This document shows, piece by piece, positions 35,407-47,900 of a stretch of DNA of 64,000 bases. Numbering within the stretch: position 1 is the first letter of the stretch; every line of letters begins with the position of its first letter. The translations under genes were made by a program, and so were the position numbers. The notes under the pieces were generated by a model. That model searched no databases. It was not told the DNA's origin and saw nothing but the letters and a program-made list of their open reading frames with translations. The stretch lies in assembly GCA_028023455.1 (NCBI GenBank), contig JAQFVV010006310.1, positions 3,906,001 through 3,970,000 on the forward strand. Reading direction: 5' to 3'. Source of the stretch: Epiperipatus broadwayi. Taxonomy: Eukaryota > Onychophora > Udeonychophora > Euonychophora > Peripatidae.

Positions 35407-35502
35407 CTGTTTGAAGATGTGAAAATAAGGTGGACGACTTGTTCTGACTACAGCTCTGGAAGCTGATGGTTTATTTTTTTGCTCATGAAATCGAAAAAAT
35501 TT
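35407..35502 (-). CDS. ENT nucleoside transporter, exon c (cytoplasmic loop)
   Basis: Minus-strand exon of exactly 96 bp (32 codons) between a tttttaag acceptor and a gtaaaa donor, in phase 0 at both ends. It encodes KFFRFHEQKNK...VVRTSRPPYFHIFKQ, a hydrophilic stretch that corresponds to the large loop between membrane segments 6 and 7. The loop is shorter than in human ENT1. The family identity comes from the flanking exons and the exact phase match. Confidence 0.9.
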
Positions 35503-35585
35503 CTTAAAAAAAAAAAGTTTGCTTATAAATATATATACACACACACATATATATATTAAGTAATTTTAAAAACAAACCATCTTAC

Positions 35586-35683
35586 CATTAATGGTAAAGC
35601 AAAATATGTATCAAAGCAGACCAGGAGAACAAAAAGTGCTATGATGAAATAGTAAATAGTGGCTGTTCGCAAATTAGGTGATG
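35586..35683 (-). CDS. ENT nucleoside transporter, exon b (membrane segment 6)
   Basis: Minus-strand exon of 98 bp with a gttatag acceptor and a gtaag donor. It completes a codon begun by 43023-43071 and ends in phase 0. It encodes SPNLRTATIYYFIIALFVLL, then VCFDTYFALPLM. This matches the ENT pattern SxxTSAxIYFxxAxxxxxxCxxxYxxLP. An 83-bp intron separates it from the next exon. Confidence 0.92.
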
Positions 35684-38600
35684 CTATAACAGAAATCCAA
35701 AAATCATAAAACACAAATTAAATCTATATTTATTATCATTATCCTAGTTGTATGACCTAAGACAATTTTGTAAATCCTTAAAGACAATTTTTTTGATTAT
35801 CTTTTTATTTCTTCTTTTAATCACATTTAATGAAAAAATGTTCAGAAAATTTTGTAAAGAGCTTTAAAAACCTTGAAAAAATTCAACAAATTTATTATTT
35901 TCTTTATCAAGCAGTTATGCTTTTTTTTTTTTTGCAAATTTCTTACAATCTTTTACCATCAAAATAATGTGGAAATGAATCAGACATTAGATCTCTCATT
36001 TATTTCACATAATTAAATTTTTTAGAGTATACCATTAGCAATATTGTTGAATTGCTAATAGAAATACATAAACAATCATCAAGTTCAGGGAAAAAAAAAG
36101 TACACCATTTAACTTTTGTAAAAATAGCATGAATTGTTCCCTGACTAGTTCCTATTCTCATCAATGAAAATACCACTATATAGATTTGCTGTGGTACTTT
36201 CTTTAATTGTGATTACCTTGTATAATTTAAACTATTTTTATTTAGATAATCCAGCCATTTTAATTTTAAATGATTATTTTTTTAAATAATCTTATTTTAA
36301 TACTATTTTTCCCACTCATCTTGTATACAAACATGTTAAAATTGTGATATATTTTTCATGTTTTTTTTTTTTTATATTTAATTTTGTTTAAATAATATAA
36401 ATGCATACTTCAGATAAGAGATTTTTTTAATCTCTTTAAAAAACAAAAACAATATATATAAATTAAAAATGATGAGTGAATTTAATAATTTGATTTTGCA
36501 TAGTAATAATATGCATATGGTTACATTAAATGGAATTTTTTGTTAATTTATAAATTAATACATTTCTATATTTTTAAAAAATGAATAGACTAATTCATTA
36601 GGAATTAATTTTTCTGTTCATGGATTTTCATAGAGAAAATATTTGGAAACATATCAGCAACATTGGGATTTTTTTGAAAAACAATTTCTAAAAAAAATAT
36701 ACATATACAAATTACTAAGAACTGAATTTTAGAAAAGAAGATAATCCATCAATAATTTTGCATTATGTTGATGTCTAATGAGCTCTGCAATTCAATGCTC
36801 TTGATTATATACTAGAGATTATTGATGTACAATGATTTTTAAAATGATGTTTGGCTAAAACAATTATTTCGGATCAGTTTGTAGGGATTATTTCCTCTGT
36901 ATTGCTGTATACTACCAACAGAAATGTTAATCTTTCTCAAGTTTAAATTGAATGTTTCAACAAATTTATATAAGAATTATTAAATAAAAAAGTATTCTAA
37001 CAATTATTTACTATTAAATTCTAAAATATTAAGATATTTTAGCTAGTAAATTATTAAATTAGATCAATAAGAACAGAAAAATAAAAAAGAAATATAAATT
37101 ATATCACTGAACTTAAATATCAAAGTTTGGAATGACAAGATCTAAATAATTTCAAATCATTAATCTTCTGTTAAATAATTTAATTAACATATTGTAATGA
37201 AAAGTGGTTGTTTTTGATATATCAGGAAACCACTATGTGCCAAAACTTTTATTAAATGGAAAAGAATGATGAGTATACACCAATGCGCTAATTTATATAT
37301 AAAAGAATATAGCTGTGTATCTCTAGGATATTAGATGGGAAGAAAATGAATTAAATTTATGCATCAGGTTAAGAATGAAATCAATTTTTTAGGAATTTAG
37401 ATGACAGGTTATTTTATTGTAATCTCTTTTATATATTTATGTATTTTATGGCAGGACTCTTAGTGATTTCATATGAATTGATCTATGCCTTCGAGATAAT
37501 TTTTTTCAGAACAAGCATAACTCTTAAAGTTGTAAATATGGCTAAAAATAGCTGTTTCTATAAGCTGGACTAGCATATTAATAATGACTATAAACAATTC
37601 ATTAAATATATTATCTAAATATAAAATCTCTTATCTCACAAGATTTGTAATAAATTATATTTTGGAGGACCATTTTCAGGACCAAAAGGTTCAAGAAATA
37701 AATTTCAGATCTATCCCAGATTTCCATTATAAAGTTCTGGAGTAACCGTATATCAAAAGAATGAATTAAATATGCATTTTAATTATTTATATAACTCATT
37801 TAACCACAAAATATTCCTGAGAAATTTTGAGCCACTTACTTATCTTTTAATAAATAAATTCTGACTCGTAATAATCTCCTCTCTGTCCATGCCAATTATG
37901 AAACTTATGGGCTAAATTAATAATGACTACTATAATGATGGAAGATAGTAATCTTTTCACTTTTTAGTAATAAATTTATTCAATAAATTTATCAAAGAAA
38001 AAATAAATTAAACAATAACAATCATTATTTCATTCTAAGTAAGACTTAAAATTTAAAAAAAAGTTTCCTTTCCTTAATAAGATATTTAATCTCAAAATTA
38101 ATTTCAAAATAATTAATTTGTAGAGCATACACACATTCACTTACGAATCATTCAAAATTACTTATAATTGACAGATAGACAGAGTATGCAGGAAGGCCAC
38201 TGACATTTTAAATTTGTTTATTCATTTTTATTTATTTATTCATTTTAATATATGACATAAATATCACTGATTATGAATTATTTGTCTTTGATGTGGGAAA
38301 ATCTATCTCTGTTCAAATAACCATATTTAAAACAACAAGATATTACAAAAATTGATAATTCATCCAAGAGGGATACTATATATAGTCATATGACTACAAG
38401 CAGAGAAGATAATCAGCTATAGCCAAAATCTAAAAACATATCATTACCAGTTACCACAGTATAGGAATCTCATAGCTCTACAATACATAAAAATCTCTGA
38501 AAACACATCTAATTATCAGAAGAATAGAGAAATTTTTCATCTACTATATATAAATAACAACTAAATTCTCAGAGTTAGCTCAATGACCAATGAAGAAATT

Positions 38601-39115
38601 TCCATCTTCAAGAGAGCCAGAATGAACAATAATTTGTGGAGCAGCTATATATAAATATATATGGTTTTATTCATTTATAGACTACAACCAAATTACTAAT
38701 CAATCCGATGCACTATTAAAATATCAAATATACTATATGAGATGTGTATAAATGTGATTGTTTTAATGAGTATATGAAAAGATAAAAGAGTATTCATGTA
38801 GAAAAAAAATAAGATTCTCCAATTACTTATCTTTCTTTGCATGAATGACCACTTACTGATCTTGAAAGATCATTTAACATAAGTATAAAAGAGTGGAGTT
38901 AAAGATGAGATATTAGTTGAATATGATAAAAAAAATATTATTGAATACATTAGTTTATCACATATTTTTTGATTAAATACTATAAACATTAAGACATATG
39001 CATTTCCATTAAGCATATTTTTAAATATATTCAAAATATAACAATTGCTTATCACATAGTAAATTTCAAGATAAATAGTTTAATTAATCAATACCAAATA
39101 TTATTTAATAAAAAA
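35684..39115. other. ENT intron, nothing recognised
   Basis: Part of the 7.3-kb intron between the exons at 43023-43071 and 35586-35683. AT-rich with short simple repeats; no transposon ends or conserved frame were recognised. Confidence 0.5.
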
Positions 39116-39119
39116 ATTG

Positions 39120-40120
39120 TCATTTTAAATTAATTTGTAGATTATGAGAAAGCTTTTGATTCTATAAGCATTTCTAATGTGATAGTAGTTTTTGAAATGT
39201 CAAAATATAGATCCAGAATAAAATTGTGAAGAATATTACATTAGTAAGGATGGACAAGGTGATATTATTTCTTCAAAAAAAAAAAATTAATAGCTATTTT
39301 ATAGAAAGTACTTTGTGAATTAAAATGGAAAACAAAAAACGGAGAAATAAATAAATATTATTTAAATCATTTAAATTTCATAGAAGACATGGTTGTTTTT
39401 GCAAATAATGCTTCAGGACATACAAAATATTATAAGAGCTATCAGATAATAACTAGAAAAATAGCATTAAACATGATAATGCTTATAACACATACTCACT
39501 GCTCAATTCAAGCGAATGCAACTGAGATGTTTATAAAATCAACAATCTTACAATAGTAGAATTATAAATAAAATTCGATGACTTTCTAAATCTTTTATCA
39601 TAGCAAAAATATTTACATAATTAAATGCCTTTTCATAATCTGCCCAATATGGCAATGTTAAAAAAAAAAAAAGATTGATATTAAAAAAAGGTTGGCAACT
39701 ATAAATATATTGATTAGATTATTAGCAGAAATGAAAATGTAATAAAAGAAATTAAATTTGGATTGAGTAAGTTCATTTAAAATAAATATGTTTGTACATT
39801 TGAAAAATAAGGTGTTTTATAAATTATCTTATCAGCGATTTCTACAGTTCTGAAACTTAAATAAAGGCACAATACAGAGACTGCAGACTAAGTATGGAGA
39901 GACACATTAAAATTAATAAGAATAGATCAAAAGCAAAATACATAAATGCCAAAAAAAAAAAGGTTCTGTTTCACTGATGATATTTTAAAAACTAAGAAGA
40001 TGAAATAGAGTTAAGCTGGACAAATTGTTAGAAATGCAGTCAATATATTAACAAATAAAACTCCAAACTGATTCCAAAAAATTAGTAAAAGAGTATATAT
40101 GCTATGATTGGATGGGATAA
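39120..40120 (+). pseudogene. RTE-type LINE reverse transcriptase remnant
   Basis: FVDYEKAFDSISI at about 39135-39175 is the RT fingers/palm entry typical of RTE/BovB elements. It is followed by LKWKTKNGEI and YYLNHLNFIEDMVVFANNAS at about 39320-39410, where the FADD box is altered to FIED. MERHIKINKNRSKA at about 39895-39937 corresponds to the C-terminal domain. A reversed fragment with ADYEKAFNYVNIFAMI lies at about 39575-39650. All pieces are separated by stops and small deletions. Confidence 0.7.
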
Positions 40121-43022
40121 TGAAATTTGCTGTATACAAAAAAAAAATAATAATTTTAACTCTTTAAAGAATTATCCTGCAACAAACTGATAATTGTTGA
40201 AAATGATAAAACGATGAAAGATACTTAATTTTTTACAAAAATAAGAAGCATGTCACACAACATAAATTTGTAACACAAATATTAATAAAATTCTTAGAAA
40301 ATAGTGTATTGTAAAATAATGTAGACATTAAATTAATATCATTGCTTATAGAATTATTAAAACATCGACAAAAATATAATCATGAATAGAGGAATATATT
40401 ATTTCATATATGAAGCAAATTCTGTTTAATAAAATGCAACTTTTTTTTTTTTTTGGTAAAAAAGATCATGGTATTGGGCAAATCATTTTAGCAATATAAT
40501 GAACAATCAAATTGTTAACTTTTGACTATATCCTAATCATAAAAAAAAAACAAAAAACATTCTTTTAAGCAAAACAATTATATGTATCAAAAAAATAACT
40601 AGAAAAATATTGGAAACCTATACTTTTTTCTTCTATTACTTACAAGCACATTTTTTTTTACAACTTTATTAAATGAATTATAATCTCTTTCATTTTTTCT
40701 AATGCTGTTACTTTTTACTATTATAAAACTTTTGACTATACTAGATTGTTAGCATTAGTCCATATTAAAAAATATAATGGAACATTTTGCAATCAAAAAA
40801 AAAAGTATATGAACAAATGAATACATTCACTTTCCTCAATTTGTTATGAATCTAGAGACTAATGGAAGACTTCTAAAAATATGTAAAATCAGCAATCTTA
40901 TAATAGATTCAAAAACAGTATCTGATGAGAATCCATCAAATGAACAATTTGGTCTATAATATTCCTTTATTTATTTTATTTTTTTTTCTTAAATAATAAT
41001 ATTATTAATTTTTATTGGATAGCAGAGGTGTATATATTATTATCTAAAATTGGTGACAACAAAATACAATGGAAAAATTCTATCTTGCATTACAGTTAAG
41101 TCTAGTACAACAAATTAATTGGTTCCAGGAGGTCTTTCGTTATATCATCAGTGTATTGTACTTTACATAAAAATATTATGTACTGAGATTCATAGTGTAA
41201 ACAATCTTTCTATCCAAACAATATTTACGTAGGAAAAATATGTTATATATTAAATATATGCTTAAAAATGTATATAAAATTGTGCATACAGTTTGATTTT
41301 AATAAAAACTTAAAAGCATAAAATAATAACATAAACTTATCTTAATAAAAATTCAAAAAATGTGGGCTTAGCCATTTCACATGCAGTAATTTCACTTTCT
41401 TACTTGAAAGTTATATATTTTTTGACGCTATATTTTAAATCTGTTTTCTGCCTCATAGTAAAAATTAAAATGATCTTCAAAGTAAAAATAAAGTTACAAA
41501 AATACTTTCCTGTTTGGATTTTTTTTCCTACGGTAATAATCAACTTATGAATTTAGCTTTTGAAAAAGCCCCTAAAATATTTTGCAGAATAGAGTCCTAC
41601 AACCAATGATGTTAGTCATAGTGTTTCATAAAAGACAATTTTACAACTTTTATCTTTATAATTTTTTTTTTATTGAAGCTATGATTTAATTCTGCTCTCT
41701 GAATCTTAATTTTCATTATGATCTAAAAATAAATACAAACATAAGCTAATTATTTTATTTTTATTTTTTTGCTTGGATTTTTTTTTTTTCAAGGGCTTTT
41801 TAACTTGGCTTTCCAAAAACTTTGAAGCATTTTGTGAACATATGACTAATAGCTATCAATAGCATTTGTTACAGAATTTTTGTTTACTGAGATTTTTTTT
41901 TGATTTATAATTTTTTTCCAGCTTTTCAGACTTATGGCCAAAATACTTATAAATGCAACAGAATATGTAAAAAAATAATATTAAATATAGTATACTTTTA
42001 CTGTTAAAGGTATAAAGAATTTGTTAAATGAAATAAATTGGTAATTTAAGTGTTATATGAAAAAGCTGTCTGCTGAACTAGTGAATGATATATGTATTTG
42101 CATTTATTGTCTAAGTTTTAAAGAGAAAAAATGTTTATTATACTACATTCTTAATCTATAAGCCTTCATTACAGCATGCTTCACTGTACTTTGAAAATTT
42201 TATGATATAGGAATAATGCTTTCATGTGGTCATCAAGAATTAAAATCAACTTGTCAATACATAATAATAATAATGTTATTAAATATGAATTGCAAGAAAA
42301 TATTACAAAAAAAAAACAACAACTTAGTATTATACTGTAAATCTCTTAAGCTTTGTTAAAAGTTTAGATATAATGAACAATTAATTTTTTGAAAATAGAT
42401 ACTTATGTTTAAAAATATTAAACATATTTTGATGTAAAACATTATAAATGATTGTTAAGTTTTATAACGCAAAGCAATAAAAATATAATGTAAATGTATA
42501 TAACAACCCCAACTTAAAATAAGGGATCAATTTCACAACATTTTGTGTATATTAAATTTAAAATATATTAAATTTTCTTTTCAGCTATACATTTTTACCA
42601 TTGGACATGGTACAGAATATAAAAATACTTTTTAACAAATGAAAATATGCAATACAGAGTAACACAAGAGATGTTCTTATCACATGAGATATACAAAAAC
42701 TGCAATGACTTGAATCCAATTTTCAAATATTTTACACTTTGTGTGCCAGAAATATACAAGTCAGGTTAATGCTAGAAAGACTATCTTTATATGTAACAAA
42801 TTTTAAGAACAAAAGAGAAGCTAAGCTTTGAATATAAAGTGATACAGATGTGTTGCTTCAAAATGTCTAAAAAGATATGGGTTAACCTAAATTATAATAA
42901 AATCTATTTTTTAATCGTATTAAAAAAAAAATTATTGTACATAAATATGACTAAAATGAAGAAAGGAAGAATATTTATATAAACTTTAAAATAATATATT
43001 AAAATTGTAATTCTATACTTAC
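40121..43022. other. ENT intron, nothing recognised
   Basis: AT-rich intron sequence with many poly-A and poly-T runs. No coding frame or transposon signature was recognised; the small frame at 41362-41550 looks like chance. Confidence 0.5.
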
Positions 43023-43071
43023 TTGCTAATGTTATTATGCCAATGACAGTAGCAAAAATACCACTGAGACT
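43023..43071 (-). CDS. ENT nucleoside transporter, exon a (membrane segment 5)
   Basis: Minus-strand exon of 49 bp with a tttttatag acceptor and a gtaagt donor. It encodes SLSGIFATVIGIITLA and then one base that joins exon 35586-35683 in frame. The motif matches GxxGxFxSVxxIxxLA of the ENT family. The preceding N-terminal exons should lie at higher coordinates on the minus strand; I did not find them up to 64000. Confidence 0.85.
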
Positions 43072-44477
43072 CTATAAAAAACAGTGTATCAAAAATAAGA
43101 ATACAAATATATATATATTTTACAAATATATTTTTTAATATGAAATTCCTAATATAAGTTAAAAATTTAAATTCTTTATTAAAATACAACACTTTTATAA
43201 CAAAATACTGAACAGACTAAATAAAGGAAAAAAACAAAACAACATAAATGTAATAATTTATATCTCATGAAAGTTATTATCAATTTATAATGTAAAATGT
43301 TAATATAAATTTGAAAGGATATATCACTTTGTAGAGTATGAATCTTATAAAATATTTTAATGATACTAAAAACTCTAATCCCATTTTTTTTAAAAAGAGG
43401 CAGTTGCTCACAGGACATGTTTCTATAAGGAAACCACTTGTCTACCAATTCTTCTAGTGACTTAAGCACTTTTTGTTTTTCTCCTAGTATATTTTATTAT
43501 CTTTTTATCTGAAATATTACTTTAAGATTGAGAATTATCTTTAGTTTCATTTTGTATAATTTTCATTTTTTAATTAACACTATGCCAAGGATTTTGATCT
43601 TTTGAGTTTCTTATAATCCAGTAATAAAATCTAATAAAAGTTTAGCTGAAAAATCAATCTTGTTTTCTGCAATAGTAAAAATATCTACATTAAAAATGGC
43701 ATTATAGCTAAATAACTTATAAGAATTTTCTTTGCCTTTTATTGTTATTATTATTAAAACAAATTTTCTTTAGCACTTTTAATTCTGCATCACATCATTT
43801 ATTATTTTCATAATATAGCACCAAAAGTTGGTTAATTAATTTTTTTTTAAAAAGCAAAATCCTTTCTTAATAAATAAGTATAATTAAACATAATACAGGC
43901 AACTATGAATTGAGAGTTCTAACAATTTTTAAGTGTAGATCAGTGAATTAATCAATTTGATTAATTAAAAGCAATGGAGTGATGTTCGCCAAAATATATT
44001 CTTGTATTTCCATAATAATAATGTCAAAAAAAAAAGTCAGAATTTAGATAAAATTATATTACTAAAATAGTAAAAAAAAAAAAACTTAGCCCAAAATAAT
44101 GTTTGCTAAAGCAACCCTTATTTTAAAACAATAGATAAATTATTCAATTATTCAGGATGTTTAAAGGCCCAACTTGAAGGATGCACACATCAGTTTATTT
44201 ACTCAATCAAATGGAGATTTTTTTATTTTACTCAAGTAACAATCAATACAGAAATCTTTAGCTTTTAAATATGCTACTCTATTACACTTCTAAATTATCC
44301 AAAATATTAACGAAAACAATAAATTATAACAAACTAATTCAACTTATTGAATTGAATACTCAACTGTAAAACAGATTGCATGAATGGCTAAAATATTTTC
44401 TATTGGCTAATAATAATAATAATAATAATAAAAACTATATTAACATTAAAATAGTATTAGAAAGTAATTATACAGTT
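43072..44477. other. Non-coding stretch with a TAA microsatellite
   Basis: AT-rich sequence upstream of the ENT exon at 43023-43071, probably intron. A (TAA)n run lies at about 44408-44431. Nothing else was recognised. Confidence 0.5.
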
Positions 44478-44482
44478 ATATG

Positions 44483-44895
44483 TGAAGTGTTTTATAAAAG
44501 AAAAAGAAATATTTCAGAAGTGAAATTACAACATATATTTTGTTTGTTAAAATGGCGGAATATAAAAATATAAAACGGATTATAGAAGACAAAGGATTAC
44601 GATTAGAGAAAATGATAACAAGCCGGACCACAGAGAAATTAGGAGTACAATTTAATTGGTAGAAATGCAGAAGAACAGACGAATTGAAATAACGAGATAA
44701 TTGAACCAATGAACAGATAAATCCGTAAAGGTGTGAACTTTTCGACACACAGCAAATAAAAAGACTTTTTCATGTATATATTTTTGTAGTTTAATTAGTT
44801 TAAAAGTAGAGTGTACTGTAGAAGTTTGTGTTTAAATAAAGCATTATGGTATTATAAATAATAACACGGAGTAAAGATTTTGTTAATACACGGCA
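44483..44895 (+). repeat. 5' LTR of Gypsy-3
   Basis: Starts TGAAGTGTTTT and ends TACACGGCA. AATAAA-type polyadenylation signals occur at about 44756 and 44835. It differs from the 3' LTR by about five substitutions and no indel. Confidence 0.94.
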
Positions 44896-44900
44896 AAACT

Positions 44901-44911
44901 TGGCGCAGTCG
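44901..44911 (+). promoter_or_regulatory. Gypsy-3 primer-binding site, tRNA-Ser type
   Basis: TGGCGCAGTCG lies five bases after the LTR end. It is complementary to CCA plus the acceptor strand of animal serine tRNAs (5' GCAGTCG), as in several insect Gypsy elements. The match is eleven bases, then diverges. Confidence 0.8.
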
Positions 44912-44947
44912 CCGTGAAAAGTTGAACCTACGGACGGACAAGTTAAA

Positions 44948-47900
44948 ATGTCTTTAGGACAAGGAAGCATCTCGGAGTTCGACGTCGGAAATGCGGGTGA
45001 ATGGCCGTTATACGTCACTCAACTCGAAAATTTTTTTAAATTAAATAACATTACGGAGAATAATAAAAAAGTAGCAGCTCTTTTATGCCTCGCGGGACGA
45101 AAAGTAATTGAAGTGATACATAAACTAATGAATGGGCCAACAACGGATGAAACAGAATACGAAAATATTATAAACAAGTTATCCAATTATTTTAGCCCAC
45201 AACCATCGAAGTTCATGGCTCGATTAACCTTGCGGAATAGAAGACAACAGAGAGGTGAAAACATAAGAGATTTCGATATAATTTTGAGACAATTAGTAAG
45301 AGATTGCCAATACGGAGAGTTCGCAGAACAAGCCCTACTGGATCAGTTGTTATGGGGAATGAATGAAGACCGGCTACGGCAAAATTTGTTAATGGAACCA
45401 GATTTGACCTACGACATAGCAATACGGAAAGGGATAGCGTACGAGCTCGTAATTGAACAAGCAATGTGTTTCAGAGGCAAGATAAATGATGAACAGTCAT
45501 GGGAAATACATAAAACAGAAGGGAAAAAACAGAGTACAAATACGAAAGAATGGAATGACCGAGGAAAACAAATAAAGTGTTTCTGTTGTGGAAAACAAGG
45601 ACACATATCGAAAAACTGCAAATGGCGTTCATATACCTGTTATAATTGTGGAAGGAAAGGACATCTAAAATCAGTCTGCAGAAATCCAAAAACTCAAGAT
45701 AAACAACATACGGAATATGAAGTAAAAAAAAATGTGTGCGCACAAATCCAAAAACAATACATGATAACACTGAATATATATGGAAAAGATATAGAAATGG
45801 AGATCGACAGTGGTTCGGCAATATCACTCTTATCAGAAGAAAAATGGAACGATATTACCAAAGGCCATAAAAGATGCATAATACAGAAAATGAATATTAG
45901 AGTCAAAGACGTCAGCGGAAACGCAGTAATAATAAAAGGAAAAACCCAGATTCCAATTAGGTACAAAGAAGAAATATTAAACCTACCTATATATATAGTA
46001 AAAGGAAGCATAGCCCCGATAATAGGAAGAGAATGGTTCGAACAACTAGGAATTACTGTAACAATCATAAAAAACATGTCGTTTGAACAGGAATACATTA
46101 CAGCGTATCCGGAACTTTTTTCAGAACAAGTAGGAGTTTTCAAATCAGACCCAGTAGACATAGAATTAAGTAAAAACGCCCAACCAATTGTGTGCAAACC
46201 CCGAAAGATTCCGTTTGCACAACATGAAAAAGTAAAACAAAAAATTCAGAAATTAGTAAGCGAAGGAGTTTTGACACCGGTAGAAGACGCTCAATGGGCC
46301 ACACCGATTGTAATAGTGACAAAGCCAAATGGACAAGTTAGAATTTGTGGGGATTACCGAGTAACGGTAAACAAATTTTTAGCCAAAGGGGCGTATCCAG
46401 TTCCAAACGTTCGCGAGCTGTTAGCCGGTTTAGCAAATGAAAATTTTTTTTTTGCAAAGTTAGATTTAAACGCCGCCTACCATCAAATTAAGGTAATGAA
46501 TAGAACAGCTCAAATGTTAACACTAACCACGTCTTTTGATCTTTTTCAATGCAATAGGCTACCTTTCGGAGTGACAACAGCACCTAATATTTTTCAGGCA
46601 AAACTTAGCACATTATTACATGGAATACAGGGAGTGACGCCATACTATGATGATATTCTGATCACAGCCACAACAGAAAGTGAGCTACGTAAACGATTGA
46701 CTTTTTTATGTAATAAATTAAAAGATGCGGGGATCAAACTGAACAAAGAAAAATGCTTATGGAAAACGCAAGAACTAGAATTTTTAGGACACGTGATTTC
46801 TAACAATGGGAAAAGACCGATAAAAGATAAAGTGCGAGCGGTAAAAAAATGGCAGAGACCCAAGAATGTCAAACAATTGCAAGCCTTTTTAGGGCTTATT
46901 AATTTTTTTGAAAATTTTTTAAAAAGCAAAGCAATGATAGCAAATCCATTATATCAGTTGTTAAGAAAAGGACAAAAATGGGAATGGACGCAAATACATG
47001 AAGAAGCGTTTGAAAAAACAAAAGAACTACTTTCTGCAGATACACTGTTGACACATTTTGATAACGCGTTAGAAGTAAGAATTACGACGGACGCGTCTGA
47101 AATAGGTGTGGGAGCAGTTTTGGCACACCCAATGGAAAACGGCGAACGGCCGATTGCATACGCATCAAGGACATTATCGAAGGCAGAACGAAATTATAGT
47201 CAGATAGACAAAGAGGCTTTGGCAATTATTTTTGCACTAAGAAAATATCATCAGTTTGTTTTCGGTAGACCTTTTCAAATTATCACAGATCATAAACCCC
47301 TCCTAGCGATATTAGGGAATGACCGACAGGCTCCAGAACATATAAGCCCACGCATGTTAAGATGGCGGAACATACTGGCTGCATATGACTACGTGCTGAT
47401 TTATAAACCAGGGAAGGAAATAGCTCATGCCGATGCTCTATCAAGATTGCCCGATATAGATGAAACAGGAAAGGAAGAATTAGAAATTAATTACATTGAT
47501 GCGATGAAATCAAGCAAATTAAATAGTAAAACTGTGGAAATGTGGACGAGAGAAGACAAGGGATATAAAAAATTAATAAAATGGATTAGAAATGAATGGC
47601 CAGAAACTAAACCAAGTTACGTAGCAAATGGGATCTGGTCAAATAGACAACAGTTATCAATATGTAAGGGATGTATTGTAATGGGCGATAGAGTGCTAAT
47701 ACCAACAGCAGGAAGACAAGCAGTACTAAAATTACTACATGAAGGACATCCAGGAATTGTGCGTGCTAAAGCTCTAGCTCGTAGTTACGTATGGTGGCCA
47801 AAAATAAATGAAGACATCGAACACTATATAAAGAAATGCTCTTCATGCCAAACATATGCTGCAATGCCACAAAAGAACCTGACATCATGGCAGCCAGCAA

